A DNA stretch of 64,000 bases from Dickeya aquatica (GCF_900095885.1 NZ_LT615367.1:3224001-3288000); one strand, 5' to 3'. Positions 11,899-22,762 are shown, counted from the stretch's first letter. Notes: a model not told the origin generated them from the sequence alone. Translations and numbers: made by a program.

Positions 11899-12966
11899 TT
11901 AGCCTATCTGTTCTTGTTCGGCAGCCGGGTTACGGGTAATGAACATCGCATCCCCATAGCTAAAAAAGCGGTACTGCGCTGCAACAGCCTGATGATAAGC
12001 CGCCATGGTGTGCTGATAGCCGGCAAACGCCGAAACCAGCATAATCAGCGTGGATTCTGGCAAATGAAAATTCGTTACCAGCGCATCCACAACCTGATAG
12101 TGATAACCGGGGTAGATAAAGATACGAGTATCACCAAAAAACGGTGCGATAAGCGCCTGCTGGCTGGCCTGAGCCGCGCTTTCCAGCGAACGCACCGACG
12201 TTGTGCCCACCGCAATCACACGATTACCGCGCGCCTTGCACGCCAGCACCGCGTCAACCACGTCAGGCGGCACTTCAGCGTATTCGGCATGCATGACATG
12301 CTCTTCAATCGTTTCCACCCTGACGGGCTGGAAGGTACCGGCTCCGACATGCAGCGTCACAAACGCCATCTGTATGCCTTTTTCTTTCAGGGCTGCCAGC
12401 AAAGGCTCATCAAAATGCAGGCCTGCCGTGGGAGCCGCCACCGCACCGGGGCGCTCGCCATACACGGTCTGGTATAACTCGCGATCTGCGGCTTCATCCG
12501 GACGGTCAATATAGGGTGGCAGCGGCATATGCCCGATGTCATTGAGGATGGTCAACACATCGCGCGCATCATCAAAACGAATTTCAAATAATGCGTCATG
12601 GCGCGCCAGCATCGTGGCTTTAACACTCTCATCTTCACCCAGCAGCAGTTCAGTACCCGGTTTGGGGGCTTTTGAGGCGCGAACGTGCGCCAGTACACGC
12701 TGCTCATCAAGCATTCTTTCGACCAACACCTCAAGTCTGCCACCGCTGACTTTGCGACCAAACAGCCGCGCCGGTATCACCCGGGTATTATTAAAAACCA
12801 GTAAATCGCCGGGCTGTAGCTTATCGAGCAGGTCAGTGAACACACCGTGTGAGACCGCTCCGGTTGGCCCATCCAACGACAACAAGCGGCAGCCGCTGCG
12901 CGTTGCCTGCGGATAGCGGGCAATTAAAGATTCAGGCAATTCAAACGAAAAATCGGAAACACGCAT
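11899..12966 (-). CDS. queA: S-adenosylmethionine:tRNA ribosyltransferase-isomerase
   Basis: 355 aa (E. coli 356). It transfers and isomerises the ribosyl part of SAM onto preQ1-tRNA to give epoxyqueuosine. Typical motifs are [21 protein letters not shown] near the N-terminus, [25 protein letters not shown], and the C-terminal [19 protein letters not shown]. It starts the queA-tgt-yajC-secD-secF series and is divergent from acpH, with 239 bases between them for both promoters. Confidence 0.97.
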   Translation of the reverse strand: MRVSDFSFELPESLIARYPQATRSGCRLLSLDGPTGAVSHGVFTDLLDKLQPGDLLVFNNTRVIPARLFGRKVSGGRLEVLVERMLDEQRVLAHVRASKAPKPGTELLLGEDESVKATMLARHDALFEIRFDDARDVLTILNDIGHMPLPPYIDRPDEAADRELYQTVYGERPGAVAAPTAGLHFDEPLLAALKEKGIQMAFVTLHVGAGTFQPVRVETIEEHVMHAEYAEVPPDVVDAVLACKARGNRVIAVGTTSVRSLESAAQASQQALIAPFFGDTRIFIYPGYHYQVVDALVTNFHLPESTLIMLVSAFAGYQHTMAAYHQAVAAQYRFFSYGDAMFITRNPAAEQEQIG

Positions 12967-13205
12967 GACAATTCACTTAATTTTTGGCATATGAGACAAA
13001 ATAGGCGGCTTAGTCTAGAGCCCACCGGAGCAGGCTGCAAGAAATAAGCGGCACGAGCGTGAATGGCTGGGAGCCGCCTTCCATTTCCTCAATCCAGATA
13101 TCTGGCAAGCGGGTATCTGGCAAATAGTGACACAGTATGTGACAACAGGATTATACTGGCCTGATGCGTCATCATCGTTAGCCTCAACAGGAACAGCCGC
13201 TTGCC

Positions 13206-13811
13206 ATGAATTTTCTTGCCCACCTGCATCTCGCCACGCTGGCGCAAAGCTCGTTAACCGGCAACCTGATGGCGGATTTCGTGCGCGGCAACCCTGAAGG
13301 GCTTTACTCCACGGAAATTGTCGCCGGTATTCGATTACATCGGCGTATCGATGTGCTCACCGATAGCCTGCCGGAAGTTCGCACCGCCTGTCGTGATTTT
13401 AGCCCGCCCTATCGTCGTGTTGCCCCAATAGCGCTTGATGTGCTGTGGGATCACTTTCTGGCCCGGCACTGGGCGAAACTCGAACCCGCTATCGAACTGC
13501 ACCATTTTGTTGCTAACGTGCAGCACCACATTACACCGCATCTGCCACAAACCCCGGAGCGCTTTCGCCATCTCACCGAGTATCTATGGGCCGAGCGCTG
13601 GCTGGAACGCTATGCCGAGCTGGCTTTTATTGGCGATGTACTGCATCGTATGTCACTTCGTCGCCCGAAACTGGCGGCGCTGTCTGGCTCATTTAGCGAC
13701 ATTGAGCGCGGTTATCTTCAATTTGAAACATTATTCTGGCAGTTCTATCCTCGAATGATGCATCAGGCAAAAACAGGCCAGCTTGCTGGCCCGGCTGAAT
13801 CAACACCGTAA
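13206..13811 (+). CDS. acpH: Acyl carrier protein phosphodiesterase
   Basis: 201 aa (E. coli AcpH 193). It removes the 4'-phosphopantetheine arm from holo-ACP. The N-terminal NFLAHLHLA...[10 protein letters not shown] and the [14 protein letters not shown] segment carry the His/Asp residues of this HD-like metal phosphodiesterase family. It is divergent from queA, exactly as in E. coli. In E. coli malZ and proY follow; here a peroxiredoxin takes the place of malZ. Confidence 0.93.
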   Translation: MNFLAHLHLATLAQSSLTGNLMADFVRGNPEGLYSTEIVAGIRLHRRIDVLTDSLPEVRTACRDFSPPYRRVAPIALDVLWDHFLARHWAKLEPAIELHHFVANVQHHITPHLPQTPERFRHLTEYLWAERWLERYAELAFIGDVLHRMSLRRPKLAALSGSFSDIERGYLQFETLFWQFYPRMMHQAKTGQLAGPAESTP

Positions 13812-14012
13812 ACAACGTGGAGACATTGCCCGTCGACACCTTGTCTGCCTGAGGGTTTGCCCGCCAATGAAAAGAATCATCAATTGATTCGATAGACAAA
13901 AGCTATCTTATTGATTGGTCGCTTTCACTTTATTCACTGGCAGGCAGTACCTATACTTACGGCGTTTATTACCTATCCTTTCTTCATTAACCGTTCTATA
14001 ACAGGAGTAATT

Positions 14013-14615
14013 ATGGTCCTGGTAACTCGTCCTGCCCCTGACTTCACCGCCGCTGCCGTACTGGGAAGCGGGGAAATCGTTGAAAACTTTAATCTGAAAA
14101 AGCACATCAACGGTAAACCGGCCGTGATCTTCTTCTGGCCGATGGATTTCACCTTCGTGTGTCCGTCAGAGCTGATTGCCTTTGATCACCGCTATGAAGA
14201 GTTCCAAAAACGTGGCGTTGAAGTGGTCGGTGTGTCATTTGACTCTGAGTTCGTGCATAACGCCTGGCGTAAAACGCCTATCGAACAAGGCGGTATCGGT
14301 GAAGTAAAGTACGCGATGGTCGCAGACATCAAGCGTGAAATTCAGCAAGCCTATGGCATCGAACACCCGGATGCCGGTGTTGCGCTGCGCGGCTCTTTCC
14401 TGATCGATAAAAACGGTGTCGTGCGTCATCAGGTTGTGAACGATCTGCCGCTGGGACGTAACATCGACGAAATGCTGCGTATGGTAGATGCACTGCAATT
14501 CCACGAAGAACATGGCGATGTCTGCCCGGCACAATGGGAAAAAGGCAAAGCCGGTATGGGTGCGTCTCCTGATGGCGTAGCCAAATACCTGAAAGAAAAC
14601 GCTAATAACCTGTAA
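14013..14615 (+). CDS. Typical 2-Cys peroxiredoxin (AhpC/TSA family)
   Basis: 200 aa from the ATG at 14013, with AGGAG seven bases upstream; a longer in-frame start at 13911 lacks a binding site. It reduces hydrogen peroxide and organic peroxides in the cytosol. The peroxidatic cysteine lies in FTFVCPSE (residue ~50) and the resolving cysteine in GDVCPAQW (near residue 171), so this is a typical 2-Cys enzyme. The GGIGEVKY loop and a C-terminal helix resemble the sensitive (over-oxidisable) class. It is a single gene ending in a strong terminator, standing where E. coli carries malZ. Called peroxiredoxin C or tsaA in related bacteria. Confidence 0.93.
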   Translation: MVLVTRPAPDFTAAAVLGSGEIVENFNLKKHINGKPAVIFFWPMDFTFVCPSELIAFDHRYEEFQKRGVEVVGVSFDSEFVHNAWRKTPIEQGGIGEVKYAMVADIKREIQQAYGIEHPDAGVALRGSFLIDKNGVVRHQVVNDLPLGRNIDEMLRMVDALQFHEEHGDVCPAQWEKGKAGMGASPDGVAKYLKENANNL

Positions 14616-14631
14616 GGGTTTGAGGTGTAAC

Positions 14632-14664
14632 AAAAAGCCAGTGGCTCTCACCACTGGCTTTTTT
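14632..14664. terminator. Terminator after the peroxiredoxin gene
   Basis: GCCAGTGG-CTCTCA-CCACTGGC stem with five A on the left and six T on the right. It terminates the peroxiredoxin transcript and can also act on the convergent proY transcript. Confidence 0.88.
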
Positions 14665-14713
14665 ATCGCTGACGGCATGACAACACCGTCAGTCAATATC
14701 AGTGCATCTCAGG

Positions 14714-16066
14714 TTATGCGCGCTGACGCCGCAACGCATAGCTGATAAGCAGCAACACTATCCAACCTGCTCCGGCATACAGCGCCACCCGGGTATCGGG
14801 GAAGTAGCCAATCAGGCCGATGATAAACAGCAAAAACACAATCCCGATCACGGCAGTTATCACGCCGCCTGGCAGAGGAAATGCCAGTGTTTTAGCTTGT
14901 TCACGGCCTAGCTTGCGGCGAAAGGCGATTTGTGAACACAGAATCATTATCCATACCCACACCGTGGCGAACGTTGCCAGTGACGCGATAACCAGAAAGA
15001 CATTCTCTGGCATCACGTAATTCAGGTATACCGCCACCAGCAAGGCCAACACCATTACCACCACCGTCACCCACGGCGTTCCTCGCGCTGAAAGACGGCT
15101 GAAAATTTTAGGGGCATGTCCTTGTTCCGCCATGCCGTGCAGCATTCGGCCAACGCCAAACACATCGCTGTTGATAGCCGACAGTGAGGCGGTGATCACC
15201 ACAAAATTCAGGATGCCCGCAGCCGCAGTAATGCCCATATGCTGAAAAGTCAGCACAAACGGGCTACCGTTAGTCCCCACCTGATCCCACGGGTAGATGG
15301 ACATAATCACAAACAGCGTGCCGACATAAAACACCAAAATGCGCCACGGCACCGAATTGATCGCACGCGGAATCGATTTATGCGGTTCTTTGGCTTCGCC
15401 TGCGGTAATGCCGATAATCTCCACACCGCCGTAAGCAAACATCACCATCTGTAGCGACAGCACCATCCCCATCACGCCGTTACTGAAAAAGCCGCCGTGA
15501 GTCCATAAATTATGAATACCGGTAGGCTCGCCGCCGTTGCCAATCCCCCAGATAATGATGCCGACACCAGCGACAATCATCACCACAATGGTGGCCACTT
15601 TAAAAAACGACAGCCAGAACTCCAGCTCGCCAAACACTTTCACATTCATCAGGTTGATAGCGCCGATTATCAGCACCACACTCAGCACCCAGATCCAATG
15701 CGGCACGGCAGGAAACCAGACACCCATATAAATGCCAAAGGCGGTGACATCGGCAATCGCCACAATCAGCATTTCAAAGCAGTATGTCCAGCCGGTAATG
15801 TACCCCGCCAGCGGGCCGAGGTAATCGCGGGCATAGCGTGAAAAGGAGCTGGCTTGGGGGTTGTTGACCGACATCTCCCCCAACGCACGCATGATGATAT
15901 ACGCAAAAACACCACCTATCAGGTAGGCCAGCAGTACACTGGGGCCCGCCATCTGGATAGCGCTGGCCGAACCATAGAACAGCCCGGTACCAATGGCAGA
16001 GCCCAGCGCAATAAAACGGATATGCCGCGTACTTAAGCCGCGCTTGAGGCTGGAGTGTTGTTCCAT
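14714..16066 (-). CDS. proY: Amino acid permease ProY (APC family)
   Basis: 450 aa from the ATG at 16066, which gives an N-terminus ([17 protein letters not shown]) aligned with E. coli ProY; an upstream start would add 12 unrelated residues. It is a 12-helix inner-membrane symporter of the amino acid-polyamine-organocation family, a putative proline-specific or histidine permease. The consensus [13 protein letters not shown] in helix 1, [11 protein letters not shown], and [21 protein letters not shown] are present. It follows brnQ by 77 bases, with a hairpin between, as in E. coli. Confidence 0.93.
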   Translation of the reverse strand: MEQHSSLKRGLSTRHIRFIALGSAIGTGLFYGSASAIQMAGPSVLLAYLIGGVFAYIIMRALGEMSVNNPQASSFSRYARDYLGPLAGYITGWTYCFEMLIVAIADVTAFGIYMGVWFPAVPHWIWVLSVVLIIGAINLMNVKVFGELEFWLSFFKVATIVVMIVAGVGIIIWGIGNGGEPTGIHNLWTHGGFFSNGVMGMVLSLQMVMFAYGGVEIIGITAGEAKEPHKSIPRAINSVPWRILVFYVGTLFVIMSIYPWDQVGTNGSPFVLTFQHMGITAAAGILNFVVITASLSAINSDVFGVGRMLHGMAEQGHAPKIFSRLSARGTPWVTVVVMVLALLVAVYLNYVMPENVFLVIASLATFATVWVWIMILCSQIAFRRKLGREQAKTLAFPLPGGVITAVIGIVFLLFIIGLIGYFPDTRVALYAGAGWIVLLLISYALRRQRA

Positions 16067-16093
16067 AAATAAGCAACCCTGTTTTACAAACGA

Positions 16094-16118
16094 CAAAACC
16101 ACAGGCAGATGCCTGTGG
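16094..16118 (-). terminator. Hairpin with U-rich tail between brnQ and proY
   Basis: CCACAGGC-ATCT-GCCTGTGG read on the minus strand, followed by TTTTGTCGTTT. Probably a partial terminator after brnQ that lowers proY expression. Confidence 0.7.
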
Positions 16119-16143
16119 TGAAACGTGGTTATTCCATCATCAA

Positions 16144-17463
16144 TCAGGAATGCGCCGTCACTTCCTGACGGGCGGAAATACGATCATAAACCGCGACCAC
16201 CAACAAAATAACCAATGATGGTGGCAACCAGGCCAAACCCTGGGCGCTCATCGGCAGGCTTTGCATCCAGGCGGGCAGCAGGGTAGCGAACGCGGAGGAT
16301 TTGATCCCATCCACCAGGCCAAACAGCAGGCTAACCAGCATGACCGGCGCAATGACATGACTGTTGTTGTTCCACCAGCGGCGGGTAAAACTGAGCAACA
16401 CCAGCACGATGCAAGGCGGATAAATCGCAGTCAGCACCGGAATGGAAAGCTGAATCAGATGGCTTAGGCCAAGGTTAGATACCACCATGGAAAACAGGCC
16501 CAGAATAAAGACCAGTGCGCGATAAGAGAGCGGCAGATACTGGGCAAAGAATTCAGCGCAGGCGCAGGTCAAGCCAACCGCCGTCACCATACAGGCGATA
16601 AAAATCAGCAGTGCCAGGAAACTGCTGCCAAGCGTACCAAAGGTAAATTGCACATAGGCGTGTAAAATTTCCGCGCCATTCTGTGCGCCCGGCACCAGAG
16701 AACCACTAAAAGACCCCAGATAAAACAGGCTCAGGTACACCAGCGTTAAACCGATACCGGCAATGAGCCCGGCCAGAACGGTATAACGTGTCAGCAAACC
16801 GGCATCATTCACGCCACGGGAACGGGCAGCGTTGACAATAACAATCCCGAACACCAGCGCGCCGAGGGTATCCATCGTCAGGTAACCATTGACAAAACCG
16901 CTTGAAAACGGCACCTGCTGATAGGCTTCGGTTGCCGGTGCTGATGTACCTGCCGGCCACAACAGCGCCGCAATACCCAGCACGGTCAACGCCAGGATTT
17001 TCACCGGAGCCAGAACATGCCCTACGGTATCGAGCAAACGCCCTGGGTAGAGAGAGATGGCAATCACGATAGCAAAATAGACGAGACTGTAGATAAGCAG
17101 CGGGGTGGCACCCGCACCTATCAGTGGCGCAATACCCACTTCAAAAGAGACAGTTGCCGTTCGCGGTGTGGCAAACAGCGGCCCGACAGCCAGATAACAC
17201 ACGGTCGCCAGCAATACACCGGCTTTTTTGCCAATCGGGCTACTGAGCGAATCAATTCCCCCGCCCACGCGCGCCAGCGCTATCACCGTCAATACCGGCA
17301 GGCCAACGGCGGTTATCAGAAAACCGAATGCCGCAATCCAGACGTGTTCTCCCGCCTGCTGCCCGACCATAGGCGGGAAAATAATATTGCCAGCACCGAC
17401 AAACAGGGCAAAGGTCATAAAACCCAGTGCCACGATATCTTTGGAAGTTAAACGATGACTCAT
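16144..17463 (-). CDS. brnQ: Branched-chain amino acid transporter BrnQ
   Basis: 439 aa from the ATG at 17463, equal to E. coli BrnQ (LIV-II). It is a cation-coupled symporter for leucine, isoleucine and valine in the inner membrane with about 12 hydrophobic helices. The N-terminus [20 protein letters not shown] and the motif [13 protein letters not shown] are diagnostic. It is paired with proY downstream. Its upstream region is AT-rich and long (404 bases), consistent with regulated transcription, but no specific operator was identified. Confidence 0.95.
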   Translation of the reverse strand: MSHRLTSKDIVALGFMTFALFVGAGNIIFPPMVGQQAGEHVWIAAFGFLITAVGLPVLTVIALARVGGGIDSLSSPIGKKAGVLLATVCYLAVGPLFATPRTATVSFEVGIAPLIGAGATPLLIYSLVYFAIVIAISLYPGRLLDTVGHVLAPVKILALTVLGIAALLWPAGTSAPATEAYQQVPFSSGFVNGYLTMDTLGALVFGIVIVNAARSRGVNDAGLLTRYTVLAGLIAGIGLTLVYLSLFYLGSFSGSLVPGAQNGAEILHAYVQFTFGTLGSSFLALLIFIACMVTAVGLTCACAEFFAQYLPLSYRALVFILGLFSMVVSNLGLSHLIQLSIPVLTAIYPPCIVLVLLSFTRRWWNNNSHVIAPVMLVSLLFGLVDGIKSSAFATLLPAWMQSLPMSAQGLAWLPPSLVILLVVAVYDRISARQEVTAHS

Positions 17464-17809
17464 ATGTATGTTGTTGTTGCCTGTAAAAAGGGTGTTGCCG
17501 GTCAAACCGGGCGTCAAGCAAGCGCACGCTAAAGCAGCACGCTCGTGCGATGTGCAGGTTTATAGATGTGAGGATTTATTGCACAGCGTTAATGGGGGCT
17601 AAGTAAAACGTTTATAGCGATAAAAGGCAATACGTGATCGGTAAAGCAGGATATTAATCTAAATTTAAAATAAAAAAAGGTTTATGCTGTTGTCATTTTA
17701 ATAACAATCTATACATGATTTGTGCATAAACGCGCTTTTCAGTGCAAAAGATAACCCCACAAAACCGCTATAGAACAATAATCAACCATATTAAAAACTT
17801 ATTGAAATA
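17464..17809. other. AT-rich intergenic region upstream of brnQ
   Basis: About 346 bases with no supported gene, markedly AT-rich in its second half. It must contain the brnQ promoter. Near 17520-17550 there are short GCACGCT direct repeats and a CGCACG/CGTGCG inverted pair, of unknown function. Confidence 0.4.
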
Positions 17810-17837
17810 AAAAACGCCGGTATGCAAAACCGGCGTT
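17810..17837 (-). terminator. Terminator of the first MetE-like gene
   Basis: AACGCCGG-TTTTGCATA-CCGGCGTT read on the minus strand, flanked by A/T runs on both sides. It lies 31 bases past the stop of the MetE-like gene. Confidence 0.85.
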
Positions 17838-17867
17838 ATAAAAATACCTTTCCAGATTAAGAGAGGA

Positions 17868-18980
17868 TCACGCTGACCAGACCTGATCGGCTATCTCCAC
17901 GACCCGTTTCAGCTTGGCCCATTGTTCTTCCTCTGAAAGGGTATTGCCCTCTTCCGTTGAGGCAAACCCGCACTGTGGGCTCAGGCATAATTGGTCAAGC
18001 GCAACATAGCGTGCAGCCTCGGCAATGCGGGCTTTTACCGCGTCAGCGGATTCTAACGCACCGGTTTTTGTCGTTATCAACCCTAGCACCACTTTCTGGT
18101 GGCCTGGCTTAATAAACCGCAGCGGCTCAAAGCCTCCCGCACGTTCGGTGTCATACTCCAGAAAGAACGCATCTACCTTAACGTCACCAAACAGCGTTTT
18201 CGCCACCGGCTCATAGCCCCCTTCAGAAATCCAGGTAGAACGGAAATTCCCGCGGCAGACATGCAAGCCCACTACCAGATCGTCCGGTTTGCCTTCAAGC
18301 GCTTTATTCAGCACGTTTGCGTAAGTCTGGCACAGGAAATCAGGATCATCGCCACGCTCGCGAATCTGGCGTTTCTGATCTTCGGAGCACAAATATGCCC
18401 ACACGGTGTCATCCAGTTGCAGATAGCGGCAGCCCGCATCGTAAAATGCCCGGATGGCATCACGCCAGGTTTGCGCCAGATCGTCAAAATAGTCAGCCAG
18501 ATCAGGGTATACCGTGCTGTCTATCACTTTGCGACCACCGCGAAAATGCAACACACTCGGGCTCGGAATGGTCATTTTCGCGACCGCATCACCGGCAACA
18601 CGTTGCAGAAAGCGGAAATCCTCCAGCATCGGATGCTGTGGATTAAAACTGACTTTCCCCGTCACCTTTACGCCACGGGCTTTAGTTTGTACACCAGTGA
18701 ACTGAATGCCCTGCTCGGCTTCATAACGCTCGACGCCGTTCAGGCTGTCAAAAAAGTCAAAATGCCACCAGGCACGACGAAATTCACCATCAGTCACCAG
18801 TTGCAGACCGGCTTCACGCTGCAACGCTACCGCGCGCTGAATCTCTTTATCTTCTATCTGGCGCAGCGCAGTGGCATCAATTTCTGCGGCCTGAAGCTGC
18901 AAACGCGCCTGCTTAATCGCCGCCGGGCGCAATAAACTGCCGACCACATCGGCGCGAAAAGGGGGAATAGCTTGTGTCAT
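17868..18980 (-). CDS. Short cobalamin-independent methionine synthase-like protein (first copy)
   Basis: 370 aa from the ATG at 18980 (GGGAGC upstream). It resembles only the C-terminal catalytic half of MetE, about half the length of the 750-aa enzyme (YxjG/YxjH-type family). The zinc and thiol ligands are conserved: His and Cys in VGLHVCRGNF, Glu in FFLEYDTERAGGFEPL, and Cys in LSPQCGF. It probably transfers a methyl group to homocysteine or a related thiol; the methyl donor is unknown. Family members usually do not replace MetE with folate polyglutamate. A MetJ-like palindrome lies about 120 bases upstream. A second copy sits at 34931-36034. Confidence 0.85.
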   Translation of the reverse strand: MTQAIPPFRADVVGSLLRPAAIKQARLQLQAAEIDATALRQIEDKEIQRAVALQREAGLQLVTDGEFRRAWWHFDFFDSLNGVERYEAEQGIQFTGVQTKARGVKVTGKVSFNPQHPMLEDFRFLQRVAGDAVAKMTIPSPSVLHFRGGRKVIDSTVYPDLADYFDDLAQTWRDAIRAFYDAGCRYLQLDDTVWAYLCSEDQKRQIRERGDDPDFLCQTYANVLNKALEGKPDDLVVGLHVCRGNFRSTWISEGGYEPVAKTLFGDVKVDAFFLEYDTERAGGFEPLRFIKPGHQKVVLGLITTKTGALESADAVKARIAEAARYVALDQLCLSPQCGFASTEEGNTLSEEEQWAKLKRVVEIADQVWSA

Positions 18981-19100
18981 GTCTGTCGTGCTCCCTTGCA
19001 CATCAAACGATGTGGCATGCCTTGAAGCGAAATACCGGTTTCGCTTACGCCTGCCCATCAATTAATTTCTAAATGAAATAGTTACGCACTTGAATTTTTC

Positions 19101-19116
19101 AGCCATCCAGATGGCT
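19101..19116. promoter_or_regulatory. Candidate MetJ operator (met boxes)
   Basis: AGCCATCC-AGATGGCT: two adjacent 8-base boxes with 7-base inverted arms, resembling tandem MetJ boxes (consensus AGACGTCT, with natural variants such as AGACATCC). It lies 120 bases upstream of the MetE-like start, a fitting target for methionine repression. Site identity is inferred from sequence only. Confidence 0.5.
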
Positions 19117-19221
19117 AATATGGGTTCATCGTGTCATGCAGACGCCGCAATCACAATGGAAGAATTTTCACTGCGGATGAAAAAAATTCACGTTGCTGTC
19201 GATTCGCTCACGACAACACCA

Positions 19222-19243
19222 GAAAAACCGCAGAGAAATGCGG
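19222..19243 (-). terminator. Terminator after the PstS-like gene
   Basis: CCGCA-TTTCTC-TGCGG followed by five T on the minus strand, 15 bases after the PstS-like stop. It closes the phoB-phoR-PstS-like series. Confidence 0.75.
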
Positions 19244-19258
19244 CGTGATTCTGGCGTA

Positions 19259-20218
19259 TTAAGGAAGAGAGGGTTCAGAGAGGGCCAGTTGCTGGCGAAT
19301 CTGCTCACGCGTAGCCTCTGGCAGCGGTAAATACCCGTCCTGACTGACCAGTGCCTGCCCCTGTGGCGACAACACGCGCCCCAGAAAGGCCGCCGTCAAC
19401 GGCTCCAGTGGCCTGCCGGGCGCTTTATTGACGTAGATATAGAGATAACGCGTGTAGGGATAACGGCCGCTACGGATAGTCTCCGCTGTCGGCAACACAT
19501 AGTCATCGGCCTCACCGTAGGCCAGCGGCACCACGCGAACGCCGCTGGCACGAAACCCGATACTGGCATACCCAATCGCATTCACCGAGGCAGCAACCGC
19601 CTGCACCACCGAAGCTGAGCCGGGTAACTCATTGACCTGTGATAAAAAATCCCCACCGCACAGTACCTGCTGCTTAAAAAAACCATAAGTCCCCGACGCC
19701 GAATTACGCCCATAACGCAATAATGAACGCTGCTGCCAGACACCAGACAACCCCAGTTCCTGCCAGCGTTGCACCGCTTTGCTGGCCCCACAGCGCCGCG
19801 TAACAGAAAAAATGGCATCCAGCTGGCGCAATGTCAGGCCCGGCAGAGGGTTATCCTGATTAACCAGCACCACCAGCGCATCCAGTGCGACCGGTACTGC
19901 CGTTGGCGGGTAGCCATAGTGTTGTTCGAATAGCTCAATTTCGCTGCTTTTCATTGCCCGGCTCATTGGGCCAAGCTGCGCGGCCCCGGCCGCCAACGCC
20001 GTGGGAGCCGATGACGAGCCAGCGGCCTGAATTTGCACATTCACGCCGGGGTAATGCTGCGTGAAATCCGCCGCCCAGAATGTCATCAGGTTTGCCAGCG
20101 TATCAGACCCGGCGCTGGAGAGATTGCCTGCCAGCATCGACGGCGGGGCAGCAATGCCACACAGGCTTAACAGGCACAACAGCAAGACAGACAAACGGCA
20201 GGTCAAACTCATCGGCAA
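19259..20218 (-). CDS. PstS-like phosphate-binding periplasmic protein
   Basis: 319 aa with a Sec-type signal peptide (hydrophobic LSVLLLCLLSLCGIA, residues ~9-23). The mature part matches the PstS-like periplasmic binding fold: SSAGSDTLANLM at the N-terminus (phosphate loop), AAGSSSAPTALAAGAAQLGPMSR, and the second phosphate loop YGRNSASGTYGFFK. Unlike true PstS it is not next to pstCAB; it lies 78 bases after phoR in the same direction and ends in a terminator, so it is probably co-transcribed with phoBR. It could be a phosphate sensor or chaperone for PhoR, or an auxiliary binding protein. Confidence 0.85.
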   Translation of the reverse strand: MPMSLTCRLSVLLLCLLSLCGIAAPPSMLAGNLSSAGSDTLANLMTFWAADFTQHYPGVNVQIQAAGSSSAPTALAAGAAQLGPMSRAMKSSEIELFEQHYGYPPTAVPVALDALVVLVNQDNPLPGLTLRQLDAIFSVTRRCGASKAVQRWQELGLSGVWQQRSLLRYGRNSASGTYGFFKQQVLCGGDFLSQVNELPGSASVVQAVAASVNAIGYASIGFRASGVRVVPLAYGEADDYVLPTAETIRSGRYPYTRYLYIYVNKAPGRPLEPLTAAFLGRVLSPQGQALVSQDGYLPLPEATREQIRQQLALSEPSLP

Positions 20219-20296
20219 TTTCCATTAGAAGACAGCGGCTATTCTCGGCACAGCGGCAATGACAATCAAGCCCTGCCGCTGCCGGCGACGGTTTCA

Positions 20297-21616
20297 TCAC
20301 TGTGGATTGGTGGCGTTTTGATTCAGCACTGAGCGAACCAGCAACCGGTTTGGCAGGGTGAATAAAAAGCGGGAGCCAGCACCTTGTTCACTGATAATTT
20401 CCAGACGGGAATCATGATGACCCAGCGCATGTTTGACGATAGCCAGCCCTAACCCGCTGCCACCGGTTTGGCGCGAGCGTGCCTTATCCACACGGTAAAA
20501 ACGCTCTGTCAGGCGGGGAATATGTTCCGGTGCAATGCCCGGCCCGTTATCACTTACCTGAAACTCTGCCCCCTGCGGTGTTTGTTGCCAGCACACTTCG
20601 ATACGTGTCCCTGATGGCGTATGGTTCACGGCGTTATACACCAGGTTCGAGACGGCGCTGCGCAACTGCTCTTCATTACCAAACACTTGCAGCTGTTCGT
20701 TGACACGAAACACAATTTCATGCCGCCCCTGACTGAGGGTTTCTGCCTCTCGCCTGAGCAAGCGCAGCATCAATGGAATATCCACTTTCTCGGTAAGATC
20801 AATCGCTGCGGCAGCTTCAATACGCGATAACGTTAACAACTGGCGCACTAACCCATCCATACGGCGAGTCTGCTCTTGCATGGTGTGCAGGGCTTTGGTT
20901 TGTAACGTGCCCTCAAGCGACTCGTCGCTCATCATCTCCAGATAGCCCTGCAATACCGTGAGCGGTGTACGTAACTCGTGGCTGACATTAGCAAAAAAGT
21001 TGCGCCGTGCGCCTTCCAGTTGGTGCATCTGCGTCACATCCCGCGCCACCATCAGTAATTGGCCTTCGGAATAGGGCATCACACGAAATTCCACATGGTG
21101 GGCATTTTTCAGCGTCAGCGTCAGCGGGCGGCTAAACTCCTGCTGTTGCATGTACTGGGTAAATTCAGGATAACGCAGCAAATTGAGGATATTCTGGCCA
21201 TTATCCTCTGGCCAGCGAAAACCCAGCAGATGTTGTGCCAGCCGGTTACACCAGATAATACTGCCCTCTTCTGTGGTGATGACCACAGCATCCGGTAATG
21301 ACTCAGCCCCGCTGCGAAAGCGCTTTATCAGCAAGGCCAATTCTCGCCGCCGCCGCCGGTTACGCAGTTGCATTTGATACAGGCCATAAAAAAGCGGCTC
21401 CCAGCTCCAGCGGCCAGGCGGCGGCGTCATGCTGCGATCCACCCATAACCAGTAGGACAAACGCAGTTGGTTATAAAAATTCCAGCACAATGCACTGATG
21501 ACCGAGGCCAGCAAAAACCAGGGCAGATAGCCGATAAACAGCCCTAACAGCAGACCGGGAAAACAAAAAAAAGCCAGCTCCAGCGCCAGCTTTTTCCAGG
21601 ATAAACGTTCTAGCAC
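20297..21616 (-). CDS. phoR: Phosphate regulon sensor histidine kinase PhoR
   Basis: 439 aa (E. coli 431). It is an inner-membrane kinase that phosphorylates PhoB under phosphate limitation. Two N-terminal hydrophobic segments (residues ~10-50) are followed by a PAS domain ([16 protein letters not shown]), the HisKA box [19 protein letters not shown] with the phospho-accepting His, and an ATPase domain with DNGPGIAP and [12 protein letters not shown]. It lies 27 bases after phoB. The product of the downstream PstS-like gene may feed into its signalling. Confidence 0.97.
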   Translation of the reverse strand: MLERLSWKKLALELAFFCFPGLLLGLFIGYLPWFLLASVISALCWNFYNQLRLSYWLWVDRSMTPPPGRWSWEPLFYGLYQMQLRNRRRRRELALLIKRFRSGAESLPDAVVITTEEGSIIWCNRLAQHLLGFRWPEDNGQNILNLLRYPEFTQYMQQQEFSRPLTLTLKNAHHVEFRVMPYSEGQLLMVARDVTQMHQLEGARRNFFANVSHELRTPLTVLQGYLEMMSDESLEGTLQTKALHTMQEQTRRMDGLVRQLLTLSRIEAAAAIDLTEKVDIPLMLRLLRREAETLSQGRHEIVFRVNEQLQVFGNEEQLRSAVSNLVYNAVNHTPSGTRIEVCWQQTPQGAEFQVSDNGPGIAPEHIPRLTERFYRVDKARSRQTGGSGLGLAIVKHALGHHDSRLEIISEQGAGSRFLFTLPNRLLVRSVLNQNATNPQ

Positions 21617-21643
21617 GACCGACGTTCTCCACCAAAGGCGCGA

Positions 21644-22333
21644 TTAATAGCGCGTTGAGAAACGGTATCCGGTACCCCGAACAGTCTGTACCATCTTGTC
21701 ATGCCCGCTGGTTTCCAGTGCTTTACGCAGGCGGCGGATATGCACATCAACAGTACGATCTTCAACATACACGTTAGTGCCCCAGACATGATTGAGCAAC
21801 TGCTCACGGCTGTATACCCGTTCTGGGTGCGTCATAAAAAAATGCAGCAGCTTGAACTCGGTCGGCCCCATATCCAGTGCATGATCTTGTGTTGTCACAC
21901 GGTGCGAGGAAGGGTCAAGGCTGAGTCCGCGCATTTCAATAACTTCCTCCACCGCCATCGGGGAGATACGGCGCATCACCGCCTTGATCCGCGCCACCAG
22001 TTCCTTGGGCGAAAACGGCTTGGTGATATAGTCGTCAGCCCCCACTTCCAGCCCGCGTACCCTATCTTCTTCTTCCCCCCGGGCGGTAAGCATCATCACC
22101 GGAATGTCTCGGGTCAGCGCTTCGCGTTTCATGTGCTTAATAAATTGCAAGCCAGAACCACCGGGCAGCATCCAGTCCAGCAACACCAGTTCAGGGTAAG
22201 GTTCGGTCAGCCGGGTAACGGCGCTGTCATAATCCTCAGCCTCAACCGGCTGATAGCCGTTCTGCTCCAGCACAAAGCACACCATCTCACGAATCGGTGC
22301 TTCATCTTCCACCACCAAAATACGTCTTGCCAT
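21644..22333 (-). CDS. phoB: Phosphate regulon response regulator PhoB
   Basis: 229 aa from the ATG at 22333, identical in length to E. coli PhoB; the longer frame adds 11 unsupported residues. The receiver domain ([16 protein letters not shown], acceptor Asp in [13 protein letters not shown], near residue 53) is followed by an OmpR-type winged helix ([29 protein letters not shown]). It activates the pho regulon. A strong Pho box upstream indicates autoactivation. Confidence 0.98.
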   Translation of the reverse strand: MARRILVVEDEAPIREMVCFVLEQNGYQPVEAEDYDSAVTRLTEPYPELVLLDWMLPGGSGLQFIKHMKREALTRDIPVMMLTARGEEEDRVRGLEVGADDYITKPFSPKELVARIKAVMRRISPMAVEEVIEMRGLSLDPSSHRVTTQDHALDMGPTEFKLLHFFMTHPERVYSREQLLNHVWGTNVYVEDRTVDVHIRRLRKALETSGHDKMVQTVRGTGYRFSTRY

Positions 22334-22380
22334 ATCAATCCTGCCGTTAATCGTCACGGGTAGCATGCGGTGTGCATTAT

Positions 22381-22398
22381 GCGTCAGTTTTATGACAG
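22381..22398 (-). promoter_or_regulatory. Pho box of the phoB promoter
   Basis: On the minus strand CTGTCATAAAACTGACGC, two 7-base PhoB repeats in the arrangement of the E. coli phoB promoter; the preceding TTCATAAAT extends the match. It lies about 48 bases upstream of the phoB start codon. Confidence 0.9.
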
Positions 22399-22762
22399 AT
22401 TTATGAAAAATCCAGCCCCGCCCTGCTCACTTGCCCTCGGCTCATGGCGTGGCAACCTGGCGCGAATATCGTGGTCATCACATCCCCACTATCAGCCTGC
22501 ATATCCGGCGCAAACATGGAAAACCGCTCGCAAAGCGGGCAAATCCACCCTGTTCAGGCAAGATATTAAAGGACATGCCCTAAACTGACTGCCTATAATC
22601 GCCGATGATAAGAACACGGCGTATCGTCAGGCGCTTTAAACGGCACCGTAAAAACAATGACACCGTCAGAACAAAATGGTTAGCGCCACTGTCGTTACAC
22701 CTTGTTGCCCCCGAGCCTTGGCAGCAATAAGGTGTGGTTTGTACTCACCTGCAGGGAGTCAC
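22399..22762. other. Intergenic region between phoB and sbcD
   Basis: 364 bases between divergent genes. Apart from the Pho box at its left edge and presumably the sbcD promoter, no gene or repeat is supported. The open frame running from 22676 into sbcD has no binding site and no conserved residues. Confidence 0.5.

Noticed and set aside
18099..18935. 278-codon open frame on the plus strand opposite the MetE-like gene
   Set aside because: It is antisense to a gene with conserved catalytic motifs and has no family features; a shadow frame.
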